From positions 16,217,001 through 16,281,000 of the forward strand of contig NC_083691.1 of assembly GCF_033118175.1 (NCBI RefSeq): DNA of 64,000 bases, written 5' to 3'. Positions 55,552-64,000 of the stretch are shown piece after piece. This stretch comes from Dama dama. Lineage: Eukaryota; Chordata; Mammalia; Artiodactyla; Cervidae. Both the position numbers and the translations under genes were made by a program. The notes under the pieces are model-generated. The model saw nothing but the letters and a program-made list of their open reading frames with translations. It had not been told where the DNA came from and did no database searches. Numbering within the stretch: position 1 is the stretch's first letter; each line of letters starts with the position of its first letter.

Positions 55552-56230
55552 GTTCAAAAAACTAAGATCATGGCATCCAGTCCCATCAGGTCATGGCAAA
55601 TAGATAGGGAAACAATGGAAAGAGTGACAGACTTTATCTTTTTGGGTTCCAAAATGACTGCAGATGGTGACTGCAGCCATGAAATTAAAAGATACTTGCT
55701 CCTTGGAAGAAAAGCTATGACCAAACTAGACAGCTTATTAAAAAGCAGAGACATTACTTTGCCAACAAAGGACTGTCTAGTCAAAGCTGTGGTTTTTCCA
55801 GTAGTCATGTATGGATGTGAGAGTTGGACTATAAAGAAAGCTAGTGCAGAAGTATTTATGCTTTTGAACTGTGGTGTTGGAGAAGACTCTTGAGAGTCCC
55901 TTGGACTGCAAAGAGATCCAACCAGTCCATCCTACAGGAAACCAGTCCTAAATATTCATTGGAAAGACTGATGCTGAAGTTGAAACTTCAATACTTTAGC
56001 CACCTAATTCGAAGAACTGACTCATTGGAAAAGACCCTGATGCTGGGAAAGATTGAAGGCAGGAGGAGAAGGGGACAACAGAGGATGAGATGGCTGGATG
56101 GCATCACCGACTCAGTGGACATGAGTTTGGGTAAATTCTGGGAATTGGTGATGGACAAGGAAGTCTGGCATGCTGTAGTCCATGGGGTCGCAAAGAGTCA
56201 GATGAGAATGAGAGACAACTGAACTGATTG
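55552..56230 (+). mobile_element. BovB 3' end, 5'-truncated
   Basis: Starts at TCAAAAAACTAAGATCATGG and runs to CAACTGAACTGATTGAATC. The C-terminal frame is long but split (55450-55893 and 55890-56222), with GCCTGHLI-type Cys-rich coding lost. I saw no convincing target duplication. Confidence 0.93.
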
Positions 56231-56693
56231 AATCTAGCTGAAAAGTAATATGATCATGATAAGCATCAGAGGTTGATGCTAAAGTAATGAAGAAAGGGGG
56301 AAAGAGTTGATGAATCATGCAATTTATCTGCTTATATTTATCCCATGTAATTAAATACATGCTTATTCTTAATAGCAGGGCTTTTCCTCACTTACATATT
56401 CAGTAACATGAAGCAGAGCCCCCAATTTTTATTAAATGTGCAACTAGTATTAAAAGTTGTATCATAATTACTGTCTAAGTAAATTCTGTACAAATGTATT
56501 TGAATTAATAACAGATGTACTTGTTGACATTTCATTGATTCATGTCTTTATCTTATTAAAGTCTATTAGCCATCACTATACCAGGCACCTGGTTAGGAAT
56601 AAGATCACCTAAGGAGATATGCAGCCTCAGCCTTTGCAAGTGTATTAGCCAAGAAAGAAGCCAGATAAATGTACAGAACTAGTAATCTAGTGT
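56231..56693. other. Non-repetitive AT-rich sequence
   Basis: No gene or repeat recognised. Confidence 0.45.
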
Positions 56694-56701
56694 GACGTGT
56701 G

Positions 56702-56900
56702 TGTTCAATCACTCAGTCATGTCCGACTGTTTGCAACACCCCAGACTGTAACCCACCAGTCTCCTCTGTCCGTGGGGATTCTCAAGGCAAGAATACTGTA
56801 GTGGATAGCCTATCATTTCTCCAGGGGAACTTCCCAACCCAGGAATCGAACCAGGGTCTCCTGCATTTCAGGCTGATTCTTTACCAGTTGAGCTACCAAA
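56702..56900 (-). mobile_element. Bov-tA SINE
   Basis: Antisense, from TTCAATCACTCAGTCATGTC to AGTTGAGCTACCAAA. GACGTGTG (56694-56701) and GATGTGTG (56901-56908) may be the duplication. Confidence 0.88.
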
Positions 56901-56908
56901 GATGTGTG

Positions 56909-58404
56909 CTAAATCAGGGGAATTACCTACAAAAGGCTGCAGGAAGGACCCCTCTCTAGGTCAGGGGAAGGGAGAAGAAAGCTCCAGGGAAAGATGTTGT
57001 GGAAGCAGTCCTGAAACCAGAGAAGGACTTTTTCAAGTAGAGAGAAGAGAAGGAAAGACTGTGTGAAGTCAAGTCCAAGAGGTGTATTTACAAAACTGTA
57101 AGAAATGTGAAATGTGCAGAAAAAAAATGAAATGGATGAGAATGTCCCCCAGGATGACGCTGGAAGAGCAGAAAGGGTGAGCCAGGTTGTGATCCTCTTC
57201 CTATTCCTGATGTTGGCCAGGGTTTATCAAGCCAAGTGATGAGAACTCCCAAAGCATGCTGAGCAAAGAAGAACCATGATTACTCAGAAATGTGACCACC
57301 GGTAGTAGTAGCATAGATGACAAGCTGGATTGCCATCTTTTACAACCTTAAATAGGGATGAAGATCCATTTATGAGAAATGAGCAGCAGGAAACAATTTG
57401 ATAGAAGGAAATGGACGCAGTAGAATGTGGAGGTAAGCTGAGGGAGAGGGAATGTGAGCTATCCCACTGGGCTTCAGCATTTGCAGCTTAGTCGTGATGC
57501 TACTCACAAGCAACACAGGTCAGTTCCCCAGGGAAGAAGACTCCAGGACAGGCTTCTGCATGCAAGGTGTTTATTATGCGGAGTACTTGGGATTAACATC
57601 AGTGTAGAAGGAAGCAAAGAAAGCCAAATTGGGCAGAGAAAAGACTCAGCCTCCTAACAAAGTGCCACAGCGAGTGCTAGGTTAGGATGGTCCTGCAGAG
57701 ACTGTGCTATACTAGAGCAAAGTCCCTGGTAGGCAGTGACCTTAGGCAAAGCAGCTCTTTTCAGCTGATGGAAATGGTGAGAAAAAGGTATCTATGTAAG
57801 AACTAAAAGCCATTCAGCACTTACAGAAGTCAAGCTAAATAGTACTTCTGCTGGTCTTCTAGGTTGGCAAAGGGATTTCAGAGGCTGACCACAACATCTG
57901 CTGCTATTAGGATTTGGAACTCAGGAGGAGGAGTCATATAGAGAAAGATAATGACTTTACATATGATCATTGTAAGGGAAGGTCTTATTGAGTCTTCCAA
58001 TTGGACCTTAGTGTGCACTTGATATTACTGGCTCGCTAAAAGACGTACATAGGAGACTGGAATCAGGAAAGACTGGTCGAACATCTAAGGACCAGTTGAA
58101 AATGCAAGATTCCTCCTGTATCTCATAAAATAGGCCAAGTGTCCTTCTCTACAGCAAATACAGGAGTTTATCTCTGCAAAGGCATCAGGCACAGCTTATG
58201 GAAACGACAGAACATGGAGGCCTTGATCAATAATCTACTTTCTCCTGTTTTCTTTCCATGTTTGGTTCACAGAACACTGGTTGTAGATCTTAAGCTGTCC
58301 ATGAATGAAAATTTAGGACTCCTCTCTCAGGAAACAAATGAGCCAAACTTCCCATAAATGCCAAAAATATTAAGAAGTAACACTAGATTGCTTATTTATC
58401 TTTC
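56909..58404. other. Non-repetitive sequence
   Basis: No gene or repeat family recognised. Purine-rich at 56930-57140. Confidence 0.5.
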
Positions 58405-58652
58405 TTGCTTCTTCAATTAAAAGTTTATTGCTATGAACTTCCCTCTTAGAACAACTTTTGCTGCATCCCATAAATTCTGGTATATTGCATTTCCATTTCC
58501 ATTTGTCTCCAGGAACTTTTTTATTGTCCCTCTAATTTCTCCTTTGAGACATTGGTTGTTCAAGAGACAATTGTTTAATTTCCATGTATTCAATTTTCCA
58601 GTTTTTCTCTTAGTACTGATTTGTAGCTTCATGCCACTGTGGTCAGAGAAGA
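58405..58652 (-). mobile_element. Inverted 5' segment of an L1
   Basis: On the minus strand this encodes the L1 ORF2 string NLWDAAKVVLRGKFIAIN preceded by IKKFLETNGNGNAIYQ and a DHSGMKLQI-like block, in a frame at 58417-58689. These lie between the endonuclease and reverse transcriptase of ORF2. A sense L1 3' end follows directly, giving the layout of a 5'-inverted L1. Confidence 0.8.
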
Positions 58653-58795
58653 CACTTACTAAGAATAAATAGGTGGGAGGGAGGCTCATGAGGGAAGGTA
58701 TATATATACACTTATAGTGGATTCATTTTGTTGCACAGCAGAAACTTAATACAATATTGTAAAACAATTATACTCCGATAAAATAAAAAGAATGA
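58653..58795 (+). mobile_element. L1 3' end (sense part of the 5'-inverted L1)
   Basis: GGGAGGGAGGCTCATGAGGG, then TTTTGTTGCACAGCAGAAAC, TTAATACAATATTGTAAAAC and AATTATACTCCGATAAAATA match the 3' end of an artiodactyl L1 (the CTGAAACTAACACAAC / CTCCAATAAAA type). Confidence 0.7.
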
Positions 58796-58959
58796 ACTAA
58801 CATTTGAGAAAAATTAAATCTCCAAGAATTAGAAAAAGAATGCAAAGTATAGTGGAGAGAAGAACCTTAAAATATGCACATATTCTTAGAGATATGAAAG
58901 TAGATACAGTATCTATGAAAAAAAAAACAAAAATAAAGGCTTCTTTCCCCTAGAATAAT

Positions 58960-59470
58960 AAAAAATTATCTCTCAAATATTAAAATTAGATGATGAAATA
59001 AAAAATTCATTGAAAAGACTGGAAGGTACAGTTGATAATGTTTTCTAGAAAAATGTGATATAAGAAATAGGAAAAATACAATAAAACTAAAACATAAATC
59101 CAAAGTGTTCAAAAAATAGAAAATTCCAGAAAAAATAGAGATAGAAAAAAAAGGAGAAGAAATAAAAGCAACATAGTTTAAGAAATTTTCCCAGAACTGA
59201 AGAATACCCTTTGTCAGATTGACCATTCCTCTTTATTTCCCAGCTCAGTTGAAGAAGAAAGACCACACATGAAGGACCACATTATCATAAATTTCAGAAC
59301 ACTGGGGAGAAAATAAAGTCTGAAAGCCTTTCAGACAGAAAAGAAAAATAGGACGAACAGAGGATATGGACAAGAATGGCTCCTAACATCTACCATGGCA
59401 AGTCTGAAATGGACGTGTAGCATTCAAAAGTTATGACAAATAATTTGTGAACAGTATTTTTGCCCCCAGC
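58960..59470 (+). mobile_element. Old L1 / HAL1-like ORF1 region, first part
   Basis: AATTTTCCCAGAACTGAAGA, CACATTATCATAAATTTCAG, AACACTGGGGAGAAAATAAA and TTGCCCCCAGCCA follow the old L1 ORF1/HAL1 sequence (AAATTTCAGAACACTGGGGA-type block is diagnostic). Highly diverged, no coding capacity. Interrupted by a Bov-tA. Confidence 0.6.
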
Positions 59471-59476
59471 CAGAAT

Positions 59477-59692
59477 CCCAGATGGTTCAGTGGTAAAGAA
59501 CCCACCTGCCAATGCAGGAAATGCAGGAGACATGGGTTCGACCCCTGGGTAGGGAACATCCCCCAGAGGAGGGCATGGCAACCCACTCCAGTACCCTCAC
59601 CTGGAGAACCCCATGGACAAAGGAGCCTGGTGGGCTACAGTCCATAGGGTCACAAAGAGTCAGACACGACTGAACGACTGAGCATCCACACA
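59477..59692 (+). mobile_element. Bov-tA SINE inserted in old L1
   Basis: Head CCAGATGGTTCAGTGGTAAA, box B GGGTTCGACCCCTGGG and a well-preserved Bov-A body ending at ACTGAGCATCCACACA. CAGAAT flanks it at 59471-59476 and 59693-59698, a short duplication. GCAATGCAGGAAATGCAGG-type duplication of GCAGGA occurs in the head. Confidence 0.92.
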
Positions 59693-59960
59693 CAGAATAT
59701 TAATTAAGAATAGAGATTTATAAGGGTTTTTTCAGACCCTCTCAAGAATTTTATGTATCATGCTGAAAGAAGATATACTCCACCAAAATAGGAAAATAAA
59801 CCCAAAAGGACAGGAAATGTAAAAAAGTATAGATCCAACCCAGAAAAGAAGATAAAATCTTTAGACTGACCATGAAGGGAAACCTTTACCCCACAGCTGC
59901 ACAGCAGACCTACAGGTGAGCTCTTTTTAAGACTTAAATGAGATTTATGGCTCATGTGGA
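59693..59960 (+). mobile_element. Old L1 / HAL1-like region, second part
   Basis: TTTTTTCAGACCCTCTCAAG, GAAGATATACTCCACCAAAA and TAGATCCAACCCAGAAAAG continue the old L1/HAL1 sequence beyond the Bov-tA. Confidence 0.55.
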
Positions 59961-60505
59961 TACACTTAAACACGTTATGAGAAGATTTACATCCTAGCAT
60001 TGAATTTATGGGTTAAATAATTAAAATTCTTAAATAATGGCTGACTTCCCCAAAACAGAAACAAAAAAGCAAACAAACAAACATAAAAAAACTAAGCAAA
60101 AAGGCTAAGTAATTAATACAATGATTATTGACTTCTAGGAAAGCAAAATACATTGTACTAAAAAGGAAGTCATGTTTTAGCACCTTGATATCTAGTTAAA
60201 TAGTGTAAACATTATTGATTTAACAAAAAAATGTGGTGTGGTATATTAGTTTAAGGGAAGGTAAGTCGGGAGAAAATATAAACCCCTCTTGTGTGTTGTA
60301 GGAAGTCAGCTGATAAAAGCTGAAATTTGATCCTACCCTGAAACAAGTGTGGTCAGAGCTTGGCCAGTATCTTATTTTTGTATCATAAACCTATATAACC
60401 TCCGTGATTATGTGCATATGTAGGAAAAAAAAGTGTTAAAAGCCCAGAAGAACTCTGCCAAGGTTGTAAATTTGAGAATTTTCAAGAAAATAGGAAATAC
60501 TAGTG
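59961..60505. other. A-rich sequence, possible further old L1
   Basis: No gene recognised. ACAAACAAACAAACAT at 60070 is low complexity. The rest may continue the HAL1-like element but I cannot confirm it. Confidence 0.35.
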
Positions 60506-60520
60506 AAATAGACAGGAAGA

Positions 60521-60701
60521 CGGACTTCCCTGGTGATCCAGTGGTTAGGGCTCTGTGCTTCCATAGCAGGGGGCATGAGTCCAATCCCTGGTCAGGGAAC
60601 TAAAATCCCACACACCACACTGTTTAGTCAAAATACAAAATATAATAAAAGTAAATAAAGATAAATGGTCTCCATAACCAATATTTTTTTTAAAAAAAGA
60701 A
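60521..60701 (+). mobile_element. tRNA-derived artiodactyl SINE with TSD
   Basis: CGGACTTCCCTGGTGATCCA, GTGGTTAGGGCTCTG, box-B-like GAGTCCAATCCCTGGTCAGG, then an A-rich tail with TAAAGATAAAT. The 15-mers at 60506-60520 and 60702-60716 match with two differences. Confidence 0.9.
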
Positions 60702-60770
60702 AAATAACCAGGAAGATTACAAGAGTAGGCAGGCACTATGGTTACAGACAGAACCGGGTATAATGGGCTT

Positions 60771-61205
60771 AATGATGACCCCACCACCCCCCCGTTATGT
60801 CCATGTCTGAATCCCTAGAGCATATGGATGTGACTTTGAGGACAAAAGAGGTGATTAAGTTCAGAAACTTGAGAGGAGGAGTGCATATGGATCATCTGGG
60901 TGGTCCTACTGCAATCTGGGGTTTCCTTGTGAGAAACAGGCCTCAAGACGTTTGAGTCAGACCCACACAGAGAAGGTTCTGAAAAGACAGGGTAGAGGGA
61001 GTGATGTGACCGCAAGCCAAGGGATGCTGTCTGCACCAGACTTTAGAAGAGGCAGAGAACAAATTCTTCCATTGCTCCTCCCGGGGTAGTATGGCCCCAC
61101 CAACGTCTTGGACTTCTGACCTCCAAAACTCTGAGATAATGAATCTCTATTCTTTGTAAGCCTCCAAACGTGTGAATGTTTGTTACAGCAGTCACAGGAA
61201 ATTAA
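60771..61205 (+). mobile_element. Old LTR-like repeat (ERVL/MaLR type)
   Basis: TATGTCCATGTCTGAATCCC, AAAAGAGGTGATTAAGTTCA, TCATCTGGGTGGTCCTACTG, GACTTCTGACCTCCAAAACT, CTGAGATAATGAATCTC and TTGTTACAGCAGTCACAGGA follow the order of a common old mammalian LTR-like repeat, ending near a terminal TAAT. Subfamily not assigned. Confidence 0.6.
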
Positions 61206-61221
61206 TCCACCAGGGAGCACT

Positions 61222-61760
61222 TCTTTTTGTAAAAACTTTTTATTTTACACTGAAGTATAGAAAATGAACAATGTTGTGAAAGTTTCAGGTGGGCAGCAGA
61301 GTGACTCAGTCATACATGTACATGTATCCATCCTCCCCCAAACTCCCCTCCCATCCAGCCTGCCACATAACATTGAGCAGAGCTACCTGTGCTACAGAGT
61401 AGGTACTTGTTGGCCATCCATTATAAATGTAGCAGTGTGTATGAGTCCATCCCAAACTCCCTAACTACCCCTTCCCCACATCCTTCCCTCCTGGTAACCA
61501 TAAGGTCATTCTCCAAGCCTGTGAGTCTGTTTGCTTTGTAAATAAGTTCATTTCTATCACTTCATTTTAGATTCTGTATATGAGGGGTATCTCACAATAT
61601 TTCTATTTCTCTGTCTGACTTCCTTCACTCAGTATACCAATCTCTAGGTCCATCCACGTTGCTGCAAATGGCATTATTTCATTCTTTTAAAGACTGAGTA
61701 ATATTCTATTGTATGTATGAACCACATCTTCTTCATCCATTCCTCTGTCTGTGGACATTT
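61222..61760 (-). mobile_element. L1 3' end (ORF2 end plus 3' UTR), antisense
   Basis: Antisense: 3' UTR GTTTCAGGTGGGCAGCAGAG and TGTATCCATCCTCCCCCAAA at the left, then CTGACTTCCTTCACTCAGTA, CTCTAGGTCCATCCACGTTG and GCAAATGGCATTATTTCATT, which encode the ORF2 C-terminus on the minus strand, ending near TCCATTCCTCTGTCTGTGGA. An older artiodactyl L1, clearly different from the young cattle-type 3' end. Confidence 0.85.
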
Positions 61761-62246
61761 ATGTTATGCATTTCTATTTTAAAGGACAATCCAAGTGATG
61801 GCAAGACAGGCGTGGAAAGAGAGTTTTGAATGAAGATTCTCAGGTTATCATTGGCGACCTCTGTAAAATAGAGGCTTTAGAATGGTGAGGACACCAGACA
61901 GGCAGAAGGAGATGGAGCCTGGACATGAAGTCAGAGTAGGAAGCAGTAACGTCAATTGTCTGTTAATATTTTTAAGCTATATAAAGGATAAAATCAGGAC
62001 AGAAAAAGGAGGGGACTTGCAATCCTATGTGCTAAAGTCAGAATTCTTTTATAATTAAGCCTAATTCTATAATTACACATGGGAGAATAATGAGGGGTGG
62101 GCAGTCAGCCTGGGGAGAGAAATGCTTGGATCAGAACCGGTCCAGCTCCTCTATTAACCAGCTTCTGAGTCAACTTGCTGGCCATTCCCAGCTCTGTACC
62201 CTCTATCTTCATCTGTGTACTGAGGATAATATTTAACATCTGTCCG
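61761..62246. other. Non-repetitive sequence
   Basis: No gene or repeat recognised. Confidence 0.45.
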
Positions 62247-62255
62247 TGAGGTCAG

Positions 62256-62476
62256 CTGGGTCTTCCCAGGTGGCTTTAATGGTAAAGAACATGCCTGCCA
62301 ATGCAGGAGACATAAGAGACTCAGGTTCGATCCCTGAGTCAGGAAGATCCCCTGGAGGAGGGCATAGAAACCCACTCCAGTATTCTTGCCTGGAGAATCC
62401 CATGGACAGAGGAGCCTGAAGGGTTACAGTCCATGAAGTTACAAAGAGTCAGACATAACTGAGTGACTAACACAAC
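62256..62476 (+). mobile_element. Bov-tA SINE, first of a tandem pair
   Basis: Head GTCTTCCCAGGTGGCTTTAA, box B GGTTCGATCCCTGAG and body to ACTGAGTGACTAACACAAC. The left flank TGAGGTCAG (62247-62255) matches TGAGGTCAG after the second copy (62679-62687). Confidence 0.93.
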
Positions 62477-62678
62477 ACTCAGTGGTAAAGAATCCACCTG
62501 TCATTGTAGAAAACATGGGTTCTTTCCCTAGGTCACGAAGATGCCCCAGAGAAGAAAATGGCAACCCACTCCAGCATCCTTGCCTAGCAAATCCCATGGA
62601 CAGAGGAACCTGGTGGGCTATAGCCCACAGGATCGGAAAGAGTTGGACACAACTGAAGCGACTTAGCACACACACACA
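62477..62678 (+). mobile_element. Bov-tA SINE, second of a tandem pair
   Basis: Starts head-truncated at ACTCAGTGGTAAAGAATCC and runs through a diverged box B (GGGTTCTTTCCCTAGG) to CGACTTAGCACACACACACA. It adjoins the first copy with no spacer and shares its target duplication. Confidence 0.93.
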
Positions 62679-62687
62679 TGAGGTCAG

Positions 62688-63884
62688 TAAGTTCATTAAA
62701 TTAAACAATGTCTATAACACGTTTGGTATGTTTCCCCTCCACCTGCTGATTCCTTAAAGGTGTAAGAGTTATTATTCTTGTGTCATTGTGGGAGTTAGTA
62801 GTTTTATGTCAGAGTAAGAATGAAGAAATGCTCTATAAAAAACCACATTAACTGCAAAATACTCAGACCAAATTATAGACAACATATATCCCTAAGTTGG
62901 TAAAGTTTTCGAAGACTCAGTGCATGGAACTGAGAGATAAATAGAGAATTTTATTACAGTAGAGCACCAGTACTCCACTATCTCCAACAGAAATCTCAAA
63001 ATAAAACATAAAGTGTGTCTTCTCCTTGAGGAAGCACAAAATAAAATGTGTTTCTTCTGCTGTGACCAGGTCCTTGTGTTTCTTAATGAGCACACGTGCC
63101 AAAGAACAGAACATCTGCCACCTTCCAGCTTTCTCACTGCAGAACTTCACTAAGTTCTAAAGATTTTATCTCTGTCAGGAGAAGCTTTTTTTGCCAGTAG
63201 GTGGGGCATGAAATATCTAAATACCTACGAGAGTTCAGTACCTACCTCTTAGCGCAAAGTGCTGGGTACATTCAGAGACAGCCTTCAATATCAAACACAC
63301 GTTCCTGTTCTTTTCTGAGCTCCTGACAGTTTTTAGCCTGGGAAAGAGCAGGCTTAAAGGAAACATGACAAGGTGCTCACATACCTCCTGGGCTGGTAGG
63401 TAGGAGATGGACTGTACTGTTATCAAGCAGCTGCAGGTGGAAGAACCTTGAAGGACTAGAAGATCATGCTTTAAACATGGGAGGAAAGAAAAGTCTGCAT
63501 TATTGCAGGTTTCTGGGTGAACGCAGGACACAAGGGCCTCCCTTTAGCCTTACCACAGCCAGCCTCTTTTTGCCACGGAAAGACTCCTGACTCACACTGA
63601 TCAGACTAAGGCTTCAAATGTGCTCGCGCTGGAGATGGATGGCATAGGATGATGGAGGGATGCATGGATCAAGCAATCTGAGGTTCCCAAGGGCGGCTGC
63701 AGAGACCATAGGCTGTTGGATAAAATACCTAGGATGGGCAATATAGGGTCTCCAGCCTAGCTGAATGAACCATCTTCTGGAATAAAGGAACAGATGCAAG
63801 AAACTGGGTCCTACTCTCAGCTATTCAACTTCACCAGTCTTAAATCCCACCAGAGAACCTGCATTTTTAACAAGTGCCCTTTCT
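62688..63884. other. Non-repetitive sequence
   Basis: No gene or confident repeat. 63845-63878 (CCACCAGAGAACCTGCATTT, TTAACAAGTGCCC) resembles a short piece of MER5-type DNA transposon. Confidence 0.45.
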
Positions 63885-63985
63885 TGTCTTGTAGAACTGT
63901 TTGAGTGTTAAACGAGATAATTAATGTGAAACCACTTGGTTAAGTGCCATGGAAATGTTAACAATCATTCGTCTAATCTACAGTG
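63885..63985 (+). mobile_element. MIR SINE 3' part
   Basis: TTTGAGTGTTAAACGAGATA, ATTAATGTGAAACCACTTGG and TTAAGTGCCATGGAAATGTT match the MIR 3' end (GAGGATTAAATGAGATAATG... GTGCCTGG) in order. Confidence 0.6.
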
Positions 63986-64000
63986 AATTTGCCAAAGTGA

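Overview
This window looks like nuclear DNA of a ruminant, most likely a bovid. It is saturated with repeats found together only in that group: BovB (RTE-clade) LINEs, Bov-tA and Bov-A2 SINEs, and a ruminant L1 with the characteristic 3' end found in cattle-type L1. Older pan-mammalian repeats (MIR, L2, MLT1 LTRs, old L1 and MER5-like DNA elements) lie beneath them. I found no protein-coding gene, exon series, tRNA, rRNA or snRNA gene that I can defend. The long open frames are decayed LINE reverse transcriptase/endonuclease pieces or chance frames. The window is best read as intergenic or deep intronic sequence.

Layout. 1-2257: mostly non-repetitive, with a short CpG-rich patch. 2258-14358: dense young-repeat zone. 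It holds an MLT1 LTR cut by two oppositely oriented BovB copies, a second old LTR-like repeat cut by a BovB piece, and a 3.09 kb minus-strand BovB lying 28 bp from a plus-strand 0.69 kb BovB, each with its own target-site duplication (TSD). 14359-20274: quiet, mostly non-repetitive. 20275-29427: MIR, Bov-tA, a microsatellite holding a Bov-A2, and a nearly full-length plus-strand BovB (22770-26128) followed by a second BovB fragment that was itself hit by a short L1. 29428-42290: sparse repeats, two isolated BovB 3' ends, a small minus-strand L1 tail, MLT1, MIR and an old L1. 42293-43785: a BovB split by a 1 kb L1 with a perfect 17 bp TSD. 44041-53266: old MIR/L2/MLT1 fossils and the longest largely non-repetitive stretches. 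53267-64000: more Bov-tA, a BovB, a 5'-inverted L1, an old L1/HAL1-like stretch cut by Bov-tA, a long minus-strand L1 3' end and a tandem Bov-tA pair within one TSD.

How the parts relate. BovB encodes an APE-type endonuclease and a reverse transcriptase. Bov-tA SINEs carry a BovB-like tail and are believed to be copied by BovB in trans, whereas the L1 copies use their own machinery. No BovB here can be active: every coding segment is broken by stops or frameshifts, and the most complete copy has lost the tyrosine of the YADD motif. My hand sum of BovB segments is about 13.5 kb, roughly a fifth of the window. Nested insertions and TSDs let several insertion events be ordered. I found no undescribed multi-gene system. 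The best leads are clustered BovB 5' truncation points, large inverted BovB pairs, a perfect 30 bp palindrome, a 45 bp-arm hairpin repeat, and two AT-rich homeodomain-motif clusters that may be conserved noncoding elements. Subfamily names were assigned by eye from memory of consensus sequences, not by a database search.
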